A stretch of DNA of 64,000 nt from Paenibacillus sp. J23TS9. Lineage in GTDB: Bacteria > Bacillota > Bacilli > Paenibacillales > Paenibacillaceae. The translations under genes were made by a program, and so were the position numbers. The stretch lies in contig NZ_BOSG01000003.1 in the NCBI RefSeq assembly GCF_018403225.1, positions 62,001 through 126,000 of the forward strand. Direction: 5' to 3'. Under the pieces are notes generated by a model. That model had not been told where the DNA came from. It saw only the letters and a list, made by a program, of their open reading frames with translations, and made no database searches. Of the stretch, positions 18,154-27,267 are shown in pieces; the stretch's first letter is position 1; each line of letters starts with the position of its first letter.

Positions 18154-18209
18154 TCTACGAGTTACGAGTTACGAGTTACGAGGTACGAGGTACAAGGTAA
18201 AAGGTACAA
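18154..18209. repeat. Tandem heptamer repeat
   Basis: At least seven consecutive 7-bp units: three GTTACGA, one GGTACGA, then GGTACAA, GGTAAAA, GGTACAA. It directly follows the dispersed repeat and is non-coding. Confidence 0.9.
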
Positions 18210-18310
18210 GCCTAATATCCTAAGAATTACTCGCCCATGAGTTATTGTTCGAATAGCATTCGTCTGACCTCTCACTATGGGCTTGTCAATTCAAGCATAA
18301 TAACCTTCTC

Positions 18311-19267
18311 CTAACCCATCAACGCGGCCATCAAAGCCTTCTGCGCGTGCAGGCGGTTCTCGGCCTGATCGAAAATAACGGAGTTCTTGCCGTCGATCAC
18401 ACCTGCGCTCACTTCTTCACCGCGGTGTGCCGGAAGGCAGTGCATGAACAAATAGTCGCTCTTGGCGCCTTTTGCTAGTTCTTCATCCACTTGGTAGTCT
18501 TTGAAAGCAGCCTCGCGGATTTTTTGCTCTTCTTCAAAGCCCATGCTCGCCCATACATCCGTATAGATGACGTCAGCATCCTTCACGGCTTCCTGCGGAT
18601 TGCGTGTCACAACGATCTCCGCGCCGGTTTCCTTGGCGATCTCACGGCTTTGTTTTACCACTTCGGCATCCGGTTCATAACCTTCCGGACTTGCAATGGA
18701 TACATGCACGCCGAGCTTCGCTCCGCCGATCATAAGGGAATGCGCCATGTTGTTGCCGTCGCCGATGTAGGCCAGCTTGAGGCCTTTTAGCGTACCTTTG
18801 TGCTCGTATACGGTTTGGAAGTCCGCCAGAACCTGGCATGGATGCGCCAGATCGCTGAGGCCGTTAATGACCGGCACGGATGCATATTTAGCCAGATCGG
18901 TCACGTTGTGATGTCCGAAGGTACGGATCATGATGCCGTCAAGATAACGGGAAAGCACCTGCGCCGTATCGCTGATGATTTCGCCGCGTCCGAGCTGGAT
19001 ATCATTTTTACTCAAAAAGAGTGCGTGCGCGCCCAGCTGGAACGCTCCAACCTCAAAAGATACACGCGTACGAGTAGAGGATTTTTCAAAAATAAGTCCG
19101 ATCGTTTTGCCTTTCAGCGGCTGGTAAACCTCACCGTTCTTTTGCTTCCGCTTCAATTCAACGGCCAATTCAATCAAATACTGAATCTCAGCCGGGGTGT
19201 AATCGTCGAGTTCGAGCAAGTCCCGGCCTTTCAAGTTTACATGCTGCAGCTTTTCTGCCTGGGTCAT
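18311..19267 (-). CDS. argF: Ornithine carbamoyltransferase
   Basis: 318 residues. It makes citrulline from ornithine and carbamoyl phosphate. The carbamoyl-phosphate site SSTRTR is at about 61-66, and the HPCQ motif (about 142) and HCLPAHRGEE (about 276) carry the ornithine/carbamoyl-phosphate binding residues and catalytic Cys. Start ATG with AAGGAGG 8 bases upstream. It lies 69 bases after argD. No clear terminator was seen between argF and the repeat downstream. Confidence 0.98.
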   Translation of the reverse strand: MTQAEKLQHVNLKGRDLLELDDYTPAEIQYLIELAVELKRKQKNGEVYQPLKGKTIGLIFEKSSTRTRVSFEVGAFQLGAHALFLSKNDIQLGRGEIISDTAQVLSRYLDGIMIRTFGHHNVTDLAKYASVPVINGLSDLAHPCQVLADFQTVYEHKGTLKGLKLAYIGDGNNMAHSLMIGGAKLGVHVSIASPEGYEPDAEVVKQSREIAKETGAEIVVTRNPQEAVKDADVIYTDVWASMGFEEEQKIREAAFKDYQVDEELAKGAKSDYLFMHCLPAHRGEEVSAGVIDGKNSVIFDQAENRLHAQKALMAALMG

Positions 19268-19336
19268 GGGTGTTCCTCCTTTTTCTCATTCGTTCTTTAG
19301 CTTGCTTAATCACTAATGATGAAAATATTTATAGTG

Positions 19337-20536
19337 TTAGTCTTTTTTTACGGCTGTATGGTCATGGATCACGTCGGCGATAATGCTTACCGCCTGATCG
19401 ATTTCTTCCTTCGTTACGTAAAGGTTTGGCAGCAGGCGGATCACGTTTGGTCCAGCAGTGATAAACAGCAGGCCACGCTTCTGTCCTTCAAGCACCAATT
19501 CGCTCACGGGTTCGGCACACTCGATGCCAATCAAAAGTCCAAGGCCGCGGATGGCTTTAACATGCGGATTGTTCGCAAGCTTCTCCGATAGCTGTTCCTT
19601 CAAATATTTTCCCATCTCTGCCGCACGCTGCGGAAGCTGGTCCTCCAGGATCGTCTCTATGGTGGCGATGATGGCCGCCGTAGCAATCGGCGTTCCCCCG
19701 AAGGTCGAGCCATGGCTGCCTGCGCTGAATGCGTCCCGTAGGAATGCCTTGCCGAGCATGGCTCCCGTCGGGAATCCGCTGGCAATGCCTTTAGCCAAGG
19801 TGAAAATATCCGGCTCAATGCCATAATGTTCATGCGCGAACAGTTTGCCTGTACGGCCCATGCCGGTTTGTACTTCGTCAATGATCAACAGCAGGCCATG
19901 CTCTTCGCACAGCTTTTTCACGGCTTGAACAAATTCCGGCTCAACCGGAAGCACGCCGCCTTCTGCCAGCACCAATTCAAACATGATCGCCGCGGTTTGG
20001 TCGGTAATAGCCGCTTTTAAAGCATCGAGATCATGAAGCGGCACGCTTTTGAAGCCTTCAGGAAGCGGCAGGAAGCCTTCCTTCACTTTATCCTGACCTG
20101 TTGCGGTCAATGTGGCCAGCGTCCGTCCATGGAAGGATTGGACAAAAGTAATGATTTCAAAGCGTCCGCTGCCTTTAATCTTCTGGTGATAACGGCGGGC
20201 CAGCTTAATTGCCGCTTCATTGGCCTCGGCGCCACTATTGCAGAAAAACACAGCATCAGCGCAGCTGTTCGCGGTCAAAAGTGCAGCAGCCTTTTCTTGA
20301 TTCGGAATCTGGAACAGATTCGAGACATGCCACAGCTCATCAAGCTGATCCTTCAGCTTCGCCTTTACTTTCTCGGGTGCATGACCCAGGTTGGTAACGG
20401 CAATACCGCTCATGAAATCGAGATACTTGTTCCCTTGATCGTCCCATAACCAGCTTCCTTGGCCTTTAACCAAACTAATCGGATATCTGGCATATGTCGG
20501 AAACAGCGAGCTGGACTGTCCTGCAGGGTTGCTCAT
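19337..20536 (-). CDS. argD: Acetylornithine aminotransferase
   Basis: 399 residues from the ATG at 20536, which has AGGAGTG 7 bases upstream; an upstream in-frame ATG would add 20 residues made of repeat-adjacent DNA. It is a class III PLP-dependent aminotransferase that converts N-acetylglutamate semialdehyde to N-acetylornithine. The GxG cofactor-phosphate region (CNSGAEANE), the PLP-contacting Asp in IIDEVQTGMGRTG and the Schiff-base lysine in TLAKGIASGFP are visible. It stands between argB and argF. Confidence 0.97.
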   Translation of the reverse strand: MSNPAGQSSSLFPTYARYPISLVKGQGSWLWDDQGNKYLDFMSGIAVTNLGHAPEKVKAKLKDQLDELWHVSNLFQIPNQEKAAALLTANSCADAVFFCNSGAEANEAAIKLARRYHQKIKGSGRFEIITFVQSFHGRTLATLTATGQDKVKEGFLPLPEGFKSVPLHDLDALKAAITDQTAAIMFELVLAEGGVLPVEPEFVQAVKKLCEEHGLLLIIDEVQTGMGRTGKLFAHEHYGIEPDIFTLAKGIASGFPTGAMLGKAFLRDAFSAGSHGSTFGGTPIATAAIIATIETILEDQLPQRAAEMGKYLKEQLSEKLANNPHVKAIRGLGLLIGIECAEPVSELVLEGQKRGLLFITAGPNVIRLLPNLYVTKEEIDQAVSIIADVIHDHTAVKKD

Positions 20537-20593
20537 TGAAATCACTCCTGTCACTTGGATTATTTTAAAAATCATATCTGGTTTGGCATTGTG

Positions 20594-20780
20594 CACGGTA
20601 GCCGCTACGGTTACGGATCGTTCTTCCGATCGCTGTTGCCTCCAAATTTTTTTGATTATCCCTTAAGCGGTGAAAATTCAGAGGCAAAGCATATGCTTCC
20701 GAAGCGAGCTTTCCTACGGAAAGCTTTTAGGCGAACGCTATCGCTTCTTCAGTACGATTCCATCCCCTTCGCTAACTATG
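20594..20780. repeat. Dispersed structured repeat, copy 3 (long form)
   Basis: Same order of parts as the copy at 17955-18137. The central stem is maintained with different bases (GCCTC..AAATTTT with AAAATT..GAGGC, with a small internal mismatch). The AGCTTTCC-TAC-GGAAAGCT hairpin is identical. It fills the argB-argD spacer, so it is probably part of the arginine transcript. Confidence 0.9.
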
Positions 20781-20841
20781 CTTCATAACGAGCACAAATC
20801 ATATTAAATGAATTTCTTACGATCTCAGTTTTCTTTGTTCC

Positions 20842-21675
20842 TTATCTCACAATACGCGTCCCGATCGTTTCGCCTTGAAGCACCCGGCTCAGCACCCTCG
20901 CTTCGCTGCCATTTACGATAACCACTTCCTGCACGTCGCCCTGGATGCAGCTGACTGCGGCTTTGACTTTCGGAATCATGCCGCCGTAAATATCGCCGCT
21001 GGCAATCATGTCCTCGATCTGCTGCACCGTCACAACAGGGAGAACCTGTTTGATGCCTTCGATCTCTTTCATAATGCCGGGAACATCCGTGACGACGATC
21101 ATTCGGTCCGTCCCCAGATACGAAGCTACAGCACCCGCCGCCGTATCGGCGTTGATGTTATAACGTTGTCCGCTTGCATCCACGCCAACTGGGGCAATAA
21201 CCGGCATATAACCCATAGCCGTAATGCCTTGAATGATGTCTGACTGCACCTGCGTCACGTCGCCGACCCAGCCGACTTCAGCCGCATTCGCTACAGGCTG
21301 TGCCTGAATCAACGCTCCATCGACGCCGGAGATGCCAAGCGCCCTGCCCCCGCTCTGCTGAATGCGTCTGACAATCTGCTTGTTAATGCTGCCTGCAAGC
21401 ACCATCTCCACCACGTCCAGTACCGCTTCCGTCGTCCGGCGCAGACCATTCACGAACTCCGTATCAATCCCGAGCTTCTCCAGATTTTCCGAAATAGCCG
21501 GGCCCCCGCCATGGACGATGACAGGCTGAATGCCGGATGCCTGCAGCTGCTTCAAATCCTCAAAAAAGGAATCCGGCAGTGCCGCCAATGTACTTCCGCC
21601 GCATTTCATGACGAAGCTTTGTTTGCTTGCTGCATCCTCAGCCGCGGTTTGCTCCTGCTGATCCAATGTATTCAC
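20842..21675 (-). CDS. argB: Acetylglutamate kinase
   Basis: 277 residues. It phosphorylates N-acetylglutamate. The N-terminal MKCGGSTL nucleotide loop (about 23-30), the HGGGP glycine loop (about 55) and the C-terminal ADTAAGAVASYL and GGMIPK regions fit the amino acid kinase fold. About 20 extra polar residues precede the core. It lies 27 bases after argJ, in the order C-J-B-D. Confidence 0.97.
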   Translation of the reverse strand: MNTLDQQEQTAAEDAASKQSFVMKCGGSTLAALPDSFFEDLKQLQASGIQPVIVHGGGPAISENLEKLGIDTEFVNGLRRTTEAVLDVVEMVLAGSINKQIVRRIQQSGGRALGISGVDGALIQAQPVANAAEVGWVGDVTQVQSDIIQGITAMGYMPVIAPVGVDASGQRYNINADTAAGAVASYLGTDRMIVVTDVPGIMKEIEGIKQVLPVVTVQQIEDMIASGDIYGGMIPKVKAAVSCIQGDVQEVVIVNGSEARVLSRVLQGETIGTRIVR

Positions 21676-21702
21676 AGCTCTCTCATCCCCATTCTGCTCT
21701 AT

Positions 21703-22941
21703 CTAAGTCCGGTAAGCCGCATTAATGCGGACATAATCGTAGGTCAGGTCACAGCCCCAAGCCGTCGCATGACCCTCACCATGATGGAGATCAACCACAA
21801 TACGGACGGTGTCGCCCTTCAGATATTTCAAAGCCTCTTCCTCATCAAACACTACCGGGCGTGAGCCCTCCAGAACCGAAATATCGCCAATGTGGATATC
21901 AACGGTTTCCGGATTCACCGGCTCGCCTGCGCGTCCAACCGCTGCAATAATCCGTCCCCAGTTCGCGTCTGCACCAAATACAGCCGATTTCACGAGACTC
22001 GATCCAATCACGGTTTTGGCAATCGCACGTGCGGACTGATCGCTCACCGCTCCGTTCACGTTTACTTCAACCAGCTTCGTTGCTCCTTCGCCGTCGCGGG
22101 CAATCGCTTGAGCCAGCACTTGGCATACATAGGTGAATCCAGCTGCAAAAGCTTCCCAATCCGGATGGGACGGATTCAGCGTTTCATTACCCGCCAGACC
22201 GCTTGCCATTGTGATCAGCATATCATTGGTGCTTGTATCTCCGTCCACTGTAATCATATTAAAGGTCACATCAGTCGCCTGCCGCAAAAGCTGCTGCAGC
22301 ACGTCAGCCTCAATCACAGCATCCGTCGTCATAAAAGCCAGCATGGTCGCCATGTTCGGATGAATCATGCCCGATCCTTTGGCTGCTCCGGCAATATTAA
22401 TCTCCTTACCATTAACCACTACCGCAACACAGGCTTCTTTCTTCACGAGATCCGTTGTCAAAATCGCCTGCGAGAAATCCTCTGCTCCGGCAGCTTCACT
22501 GCTCAGCCGCTGCGGCAATCCTGCGATGCCTGCCGTAACGCAGTCCATCTTGAGCAGCTCGCCGATCACTCCCGTTGAAGCAACAGCCACATCCTGCTCT
22601 GCAACGCCCAGATGGCGTGCTGCATCTGCCCGAATCGTATACGCATCAGCTTCACCTTGCTGCCCGGTGCAGGCATTGGCATTGCCGCTGTTAACGACAA
22701 CGGCCTGCAGTCTGCCGCCCTGCAGGCTCTCACGCGTCACCTTCAGCGGTGCCGCCTGAAACACATTCGTGGTGTACACAGCCGCAGCCACGGCGGGTAC
22801 CTCACACAGAATCGCGCCGAGATCATGGCGATCTGTTTTCTTCAAACCGCAGTGCAATCCGCCTGCGGAAAAACCCTTAGGTGTTATAATGGAACCGCCT
22901 TGTACCGCGGTATATTTTTCTTGTCCCATAATGTTGTTCAT
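21703..22941 (-). CDS. argJ: Bifunctional ornithine acetyltransferase / N-acetylglutamate synthase
   Basis: About 412 residues if started at the ATG at 22941; ATGs at 22995 and 22929 are alternatives, and the ribosome binding site is weak for all of them. It recycles the acetyl group from N-acetylornithine to glutamate. The self-cleavage motif KGSGMIHPNMATML is present, with the Thr after Ala as the nucleophile of the mature beta chain. The start overlaps or abuts the argC end (stop at 22950), consistent with translational coupling and explaining the weak ribosome binding site. Presence of argJ means a cyclic acetyl pathway. Confidence 0.96.
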   Translation of the reverse strand: MNNIMGQEKYTAVQGGSIITPKGFSAGGLHCGLKKTDRHDLGAILCEVPAVAAAVYTTNVFQAAPLKVTRESLQGGRLQAVVVNSGNANACTGQQGEADAYTIRADAARHLGVAEQDVAVASTGVIGELLKMDCVTAGIAGLPQRLSSEAAGAEDFSQAILTTDLVKKEACVAVVVNGKEINIAGAAKGSGMIHPNMATMLAFMTTDAVIEADVLQQLLRQATDVTFNMITVDGDTSTNDMLITMASGLAGNETLNPSHPDWEAFAAGFTYVCQVLAQAIARDGEGATKLVEVNVNGAVSDQSARAIAKTVIGSSLVKSAVFGADANWGRIIAAVGRAGEPVNPETVDIHIGDISVLEGSRPVVFDEEEALKYLKGDTVRIVVDLHHGEGHATAWGCDLTYDYVRINAAYRT

Positions 22942-22949
22942 CCCGCGCT

Positions 22950-24017
22950 TTATGGATACACCGGTGTGTAGCCCAGTCCGAGATTCTCCTCCCATCCCAT
23001 CATCAGATTCATGTTCTGTATCGCTTGGCCTGCCGCACCTTTGACAATATTGTCGATGACCGAAATGATCGTCACCCGTCCTGTCCGGGCATCTGCCGCA
23101 AATCCGATGTCACAGTAGTTTGATCCATACACTTCTTTGGTTGCCGGCCAGATTCCTTTATCCCGCACACGCACGAACGGGCGGTCTTTGTAATACTGCC
23201 GGTACAGATCCACGAAATCCTCATCGTTATATACGCCATTCATCTGGGCGTACATGGTGCTCATAATGCCGCGCGTCATCGGAACGAGTTGGGTTGTAAA
23301 GGTCACGGTTACTGGCTCTCCGGTTACCTGGCCAAGCACCTGCTCGATTTCCGGGATATGCTGATGCTTATTCACTTTATAAGCTTTAAAGTTTTCGTTA
23401 ATTTCCGCATAATGCGAAGTCAGGCTTGTGCCCCGGCCCGAGCCGGATACACCGGATTTGGCATCAATAATGATGCTTTTCGGGTCGATCCAACCGGAAC
23501 TGATAGCTGGAATTAAACCAAGCAGTGTTGCTGTCGGATAGCAGCCCGGATTCGAAATGAAATCTACAGCCGCGGCTTCCTCTCCGAAAATCTCGCATAA
23601 GCCGTATACGGCTTTTTCCAGATAGCTCTGCTCCGGTGCCGGATGCTTATACCACTTCTCGTAAGTTCCGCCGTCCTTGATCCGGAAATCGCCTGACAGG
23701 TCAATGACTTTCAGCCCCGCCTCCAGCAATCCCGGCACCAGCTTCGAGCTTACTCCTGATGGCGTTGCCGTGAAGACAACATCGGCCTTTTCCGCGATTT
23801 CCGCGGCATTAACGCCATCTAGGTTCTGGACGATAATATCCGTTAAATGCGGAAAACCTTCCGATATCGGTGTTCCTGCACTTGATGATGAAATAACCGA
23901 CGTAATCTCCGCAAGCGGATGCGCCTGCAGCAGGCGGATCAATTCTACCCCGCCGTAGCCTGTCGAGCCGACAATCGCAATTCTGATCTTACTGGTTTCC
24001 CCATGTTCTCCTGGCAT
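22950..24017 (-). CDS. argC: N-acetyl-gamma-glutamyl-phosphate reductase
   Basis: About 355 residues from the ATG at 24017, chosen because GAGGGG lies 9 bases upstream and the Rossmann motif IAIVGSTGYGGVELIRLL begins soon after; the longer open frame upstream runs through promoter DNA. The active-site cysteine is in SNPGCYPTATLLGL. It catalyses the third step of arginine synthesis and is first gene of the cluster. Regulation is probably by ArgR/AhrC at the palindrome overlapping its promoter. Confidence 0.97.
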   Translation of the reverse strand: MPGEHGETSKIRIAIVGSTGYGGVELIRLLQAHPLAEITSVISSSSAGTPISEGFPHLTDIIVQNLDGVNAAEIAEKADVVFTATPSGVSSKLVPGLLEAGLKVIDLSGDFRIKDGGTYEKWYKHPAPEQSYLEKAVYGLCEIFGEEAAAVDFISNPGCYPTATLLGLIPAISSGWIDPKSIIIDAKSGVSGSGRGTSLTSHYAEINENFKAYKVNKHQHIPEIEQVLGQVTGEPVTVTFTTQLVPMTRGIMSTMYAQMNGVYNDEDFVDLYRQYYKDRPFVRVRDKGIWPATKEVYGSNYCDIGFAADARTGRVTIISVIDNIVKGAAGQAIQNMNLMMGWEENLGLGYTPVYP

Positions 24018-24071
24018 CCCGAGTTTCCCCTCTCTATCCCCTGACTTGCATCCCTCTAATAAATATGTATT

Positions 24072-24100
24072 ATTATACGACTGTATTAATATAAATACAA
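24072..24100 (-). promoter_or_regulatory. Sigma-A promoter of the arg cluster
   Basis: On the minus strand TTGTAT (24095-24100), a 17-base spacer and a perfect TATAAT (24072-24077), about 55 bases before the argC start. Confidence 0.8.
24082..24099. promoter_or_regulatory. ARG-box-like operator
   Basis: The 18-bp AT-rich palindrome TGTATTAATATAAATACA has perfect 6-bp arms and overlaps the -35/spacer of the argC promoter. A second weaker dyad (GTATTATTATAC, 24067-24078) covers the -10. Paired 18-bp AT-rich dyads are typical for ArgR/AhrC; the assignment is inference from position and symmetry. Confidence 0.6.
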
Positions 24101-24300
24101 CACTTTCGAGTGAAATCCGCCTTGTCCTATAAGGAGTTTTAGTTTTTTTTCGCAATGAGACAACTCTAACTTGGAGAAGATTGCATGTATAGATTTTATG
24201 CATGCATCCAAATATAAAAAAATTTTTAGAAAATATAGTCAAATGCTAACTTGCTGGGTAATAAACATGTTGTAATGAACTTAAACAGGGAGATGATTTC

Positions 24301-24822
24301 ATGAAGAAAATGATTATTGGTCTTACTATTGGCATGCTGATTGGCTCTTCTACAGTCGCTATGGCTGCGACATCTAGTACTGTAAAAGCAACTCTTGTTA
24401 AGTACCGCATAATGATCAATGGGCAGAATAAAGTGGTATCAGCGAATCAGCTATCGTATAACGGAAATACATACATTCAACTGCGTGAAGCAGGCACGCT
24501 CTTCGGTTATAACGCTACATATGTTGGTTCCACTAAAACAATTCACTTCGATACGAAAGATACAGTTAAGGAAAAGTGGATTACCTTAGGAGAATTCGCT
24601 GGGAGCGCTAATCTAAAAGTCGAATTAAACTCAAATAAAAAAGATGTATATAACGTGATCCGTGGTAAAGATCAAGTCATCCTCTCATTAGATACACAAA
24701 ATTTAGGGGAAGGTGAAGAAAGAGGATCTGCCACGACAAATGGTACCATCATTTATTTCACAAAAATAAATGGTTCTCTTGTACTCAGCAAAGCAAGCTT
24801 AAAAACAGCTGGATTGATGTAA
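24301..24822 (+). CDS. Small secreted protein with copper-amine-oxidase-N-like module
   Basis: 173 residues with a clear signal peptide (basic start, hydrophobic core, cleavage near AMA-AT at about 22). Residues about 35-80 (MINGQNKVVSANQLSYNG..YIQLREAGTLFGY) match the copper amine oxidase N-terminal-like stalk module common in Paenibacillus surface proteins. The C-terminal half was not recognised. GGGAGATG lies upstream of the ATG. It is monocistronic on the plus strand, with its own strong terminator. AT-rich compared with neighbouring genes. Confidence 0.8.
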   Translation: MKKMIIGLTIGMLIGSSTVAMAATSSTVKATLVKYRIMINGQNKVVSANQLSYNGNTYIQLREAGTLFGYNATYVGSTKTIHFDTKDTVKEKWITLGEFAGSANLKVELNSNKKDVYNVIRGKDQVILSLDTQNLGEGEERGSATTNGTIIYFTKINGSLVLSKASLKTAGLM

Positions 24823-24867
24823 ACTTAAACTAATTCCGCTTAAATAATTCGTCTATAACTTGCTGAA

Positions 24868-24895
24868 GAGGCAGCGAAGAAATCTTCGCTGCCTC
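24868..24895 (+). terminator. Terminator of the small secreted protein gene
   Basis: Perfect stem GAGGCAGCGAAGA with its complement, followed by TCTTATTTTTTCC. Confidence 0.92.
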
Positions 24896-24920
24896 TCTTA
24901 TTTTTTCCTTTTTCTAAGTT

Positions 24921-25811
24921 CTATGATTCCAATTTAAATCCTTCACCCAGCACTTCATGGGTGTTGCTGATAATCACAAAAGCCTCGGGGTCTACGGTTC
25001 TCACCAGCGTCTTCAGCCGTGTTGTCTCGCTTTGACCAATGACCACCATCAATACGGTGCGGTTATCGCCCGTATATCCGCCTTGGGCGTTCAGCTTCGT
25101 CAGGCCTCGGTCCAGATCATGGAGAACGGCTTCGGTTATTTTCTCCGTATGATTTGAAATAATATAGGCTACTTTGGAATAGTTGAATCCAAGCTCAACC
25201 GCATCAATCACTTTTCCCGTTACATAGAGACCGACCAATGCATAAAGTGCCTTTTCCAGAGACAAGGTGCATGCTGCCAAAATAATGACGCTCCCGTCCA
25301 GAAGAACAACACACAGCGAGAAGCTGAGCCCGCTGAATTTTTGAATGATTTGGGCGAGTGTCGTCAGGCCTCCGGTTGATCCTCTGCCGCGATAGACAAT
25401 CCCGATTCCGAGTCCCACCGCAATTCCTCCGTAAATCGAAGCCAGCAGCGGATTGCCCGTAGGAAGGGGCCAGTCCTTGGTGAGGTATACGAACAGCGGC
25501 AAAATAACACTGCCCAGCAGTGAGCGAATCCCGTAATTTTTGCCGAGCAGCCATACTCCTAAGAAAAAGAGAGGTATATTAAGGGCCCACTGGGTAAATG
25601 CAGGCTCCAGGCCTAACCAGGCTTCTCCCAGCACCGATATTCCGGATACGCCGCCGGACGCGATGCCATTCGGCAGGAAGAACAGATTGAATCCAAGGGC
25701 AATGATTAAGGAACCAATAATGATAAGGACCGTATCCACCATATGGCGCAGAGGGCCTGTTGGGGGAATAAGTGGAGCCTTTCTCCGGCTTGAAGCTGCA
25801 ACTTGAGACAT
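24921..25811 (-). CDS. YitT family membrane protein (DUF161/DUF2179)
   Basis: 296 residues. The N-terminal two thirds hold about five to six hydrophobic segments with the family-typical NLFFLPNGIASGGVSGIS and YRGRGSTGGLTTLAQII stretches. The C-terminal soluble part (about 215-290) is the DUF2179 domain with KVAYIISNHTEKITEAV and TRLKTLVRTVDPEAFV. Function of the family is not established, though some members have been linked to transport. It is transcribed away from the convergent plus-strand gene and stands alone between that gene and prfB. Confidence 0.92.
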   Translation of the reverse strand: MSQVAASSRRKAPLIPPTGPLRHMVDTVLIIIGSLIIALGFNLFFLPNGIASGGVSGISVLGEAWLGLEPAFTQWALNIPLFFLGVWLLGKNYGIRSLLGSVILPLFVYLTKDWPLPTGNPLLASIYGGIAVGLGIGIVYRGRGSTGGLTTLAQIIQKFSGLSFSLCVVLLDGSVIILAACTLSLEKALYALVGLYVTGKVIDAVELGFNYSKVAYIISNHTEKITEAVLHDLDRGLTKLNAQGGYTGDNRTVLMVVIGQSETTRLKTLVRTVDPEAFVIISNTHEVLGEGFKLES

Positions 25812-25968
25812 ACTCGTTTTTCTCTCCTTGAAATATATTCTCCTGGCTGAGGATGCAGAGGTCCCCTCCTAATACACCTGGACGCCAAAAATTCCTACCC
25901 AACGATATAGACTAAACAAAAGGCAAGCTTTCGTTCAATCTATATAGAGTGTAGGAATTTCATGGGTT

Positions 25969-27082
25969 TTATTCGGTATCTACTTTAATCTGGCTTCGCA
26001 AATAGCCGTCGATGAAAGGATCCAGATCCCCGTCCATCACAGCGCCGACATTGCCGGTTTCCACTGAGGTGCGGTGGTCCTTTACCATACTATAGGGATG
26101 GAACACATAGGAGCGAATCTGGCTGCCCCATGCAATATCCGACTGTTCCCCTCGGATTTCATCCAGTTCTTTTTGCTGTTCTTCTATTTTACGTTCATAC
26201 AGCTTGGAACGCAGCATTGTCATCGCTTGTTCGCGGTTCTTGATCTGTGAACGTTCATTCTGGCAGGTAACCACAATGCCCGACGGCAAGTGGGTAATCC
26301 GTACGGCCGAGTCCGTCGTATTGATATGCTGTCCACCCGCGCCACTCGCCCGGTAGGTATCAATCTTCAGATCCTCTGTCCGGATTTCAACATCTGTATC
26401 CTCTGTAATTTCCGGAACCACATCGCAGGATACGAACGAAGTATGCCGCCGTCCCGAAGAGTCAAAAGGTGAAATCCGCACCAAACGGTGCACTCCCTTC
26501 TCGGTTTTCAAATACCCATAGGCATTGAAGCCCTTGATCAGGAGCGTCACGCTCTTGATTCCCGCTTCATCACCAGGCAGGTAATCGAGAACTTCTACCT
26601 TGAAGCCTCTCTTCTCCGCCCACCGGGTGTACATCCGCAGCAGCATCTGTCCCCAGTCTTGCGACTCGGTTCCGCCCGCTCCCGGATGAAGCTCCAGAAT
26701 GGCATTCATTTTATCATAAGGCTGATTCAGAAGCAGATCGAGCTCGAAATCCTCTAGTCTCTTCTTAATGCTCTTGACCGATTCGGCAATTTCACCAAAA
26801 AGTGATTCGTCGCCTTCTTCATCTGCCAGCTCAGCCATCATAGACGCATCATCATACTCCTGCTGCAGCTTTTCATATTGATCTACGGAGGACTTTACCG
26901 CGTTCATTTCTGCAATGACGCCCTGCGCTTTCTCGTTGTCATCCCAGAAATCCGGCGCGGACATCTTCTCTTCAAAGTTGGCGATCATTTCCTGCTTGAG
27001 GTCTAAGTCAAAGAGACCCCCTAAGATTGGTTAGTTTGGTCGCAATTTCTCGCAAATCATGCTTGATGGATGGATCGATCAT
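25969..27082 (-). CDS. prfB: Peptide chain release factor 2 (programmed +1 frameshift)
   Basis: Translation starts at the ATG at 27082 (GAGGTGAGG upstream). It runs 24 codons to CTT-TGA-C at 27013-27007 and must shift +1 to continue to the stop at 25969, giving about 370 residues, the normal RF2 length. The shift site is classic: an internal AGGGGG lies just upstream of CTTTGAC. The in-frame UGA is itself read by RF2, so the shift autoregulates synthesis. The stop-codon recognition motif SPF (about 204-206) and the catalytic GGQ (about 249-251) are both present, identifying RF2 rather than RF1. It lies downstream of secA, as in Bacillus. Confidence 0.97.
27007..27025 (-). promoter_or_regulatory. 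prfB: prfB programmed frameshift site
   Basis: AGGGGGTCTCTTTGAC on the minus strand: Shine-Dalgarno-like AGGGGG, slippery CTT, in-frame TGA followed by C. Confidence 0.97.
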
Positions 27083-27267
27083 GATATTTCCTCACCTCTT
27101 TATCGACATAAACTCCCTTAAACAAAGGAGACTTGGCGCGTGATGCCTGTATCGCTGCCGAAGGCCTTTGATTCAAGGGAGTTCTGTTCCGCACCCCGAT
27201 GGGGCGCGGCTTATATCCTTACAGCTGCCGGCTGCAATCAGCCGCATGCTATATTATACAGCTACAA

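Noticed and set aside
22950..24242. Longer argC starting at 24242
   Set aside because: The added 75 residues run through the promoter and are not argC-like; ATG 24017 has a good ribosome binding site.
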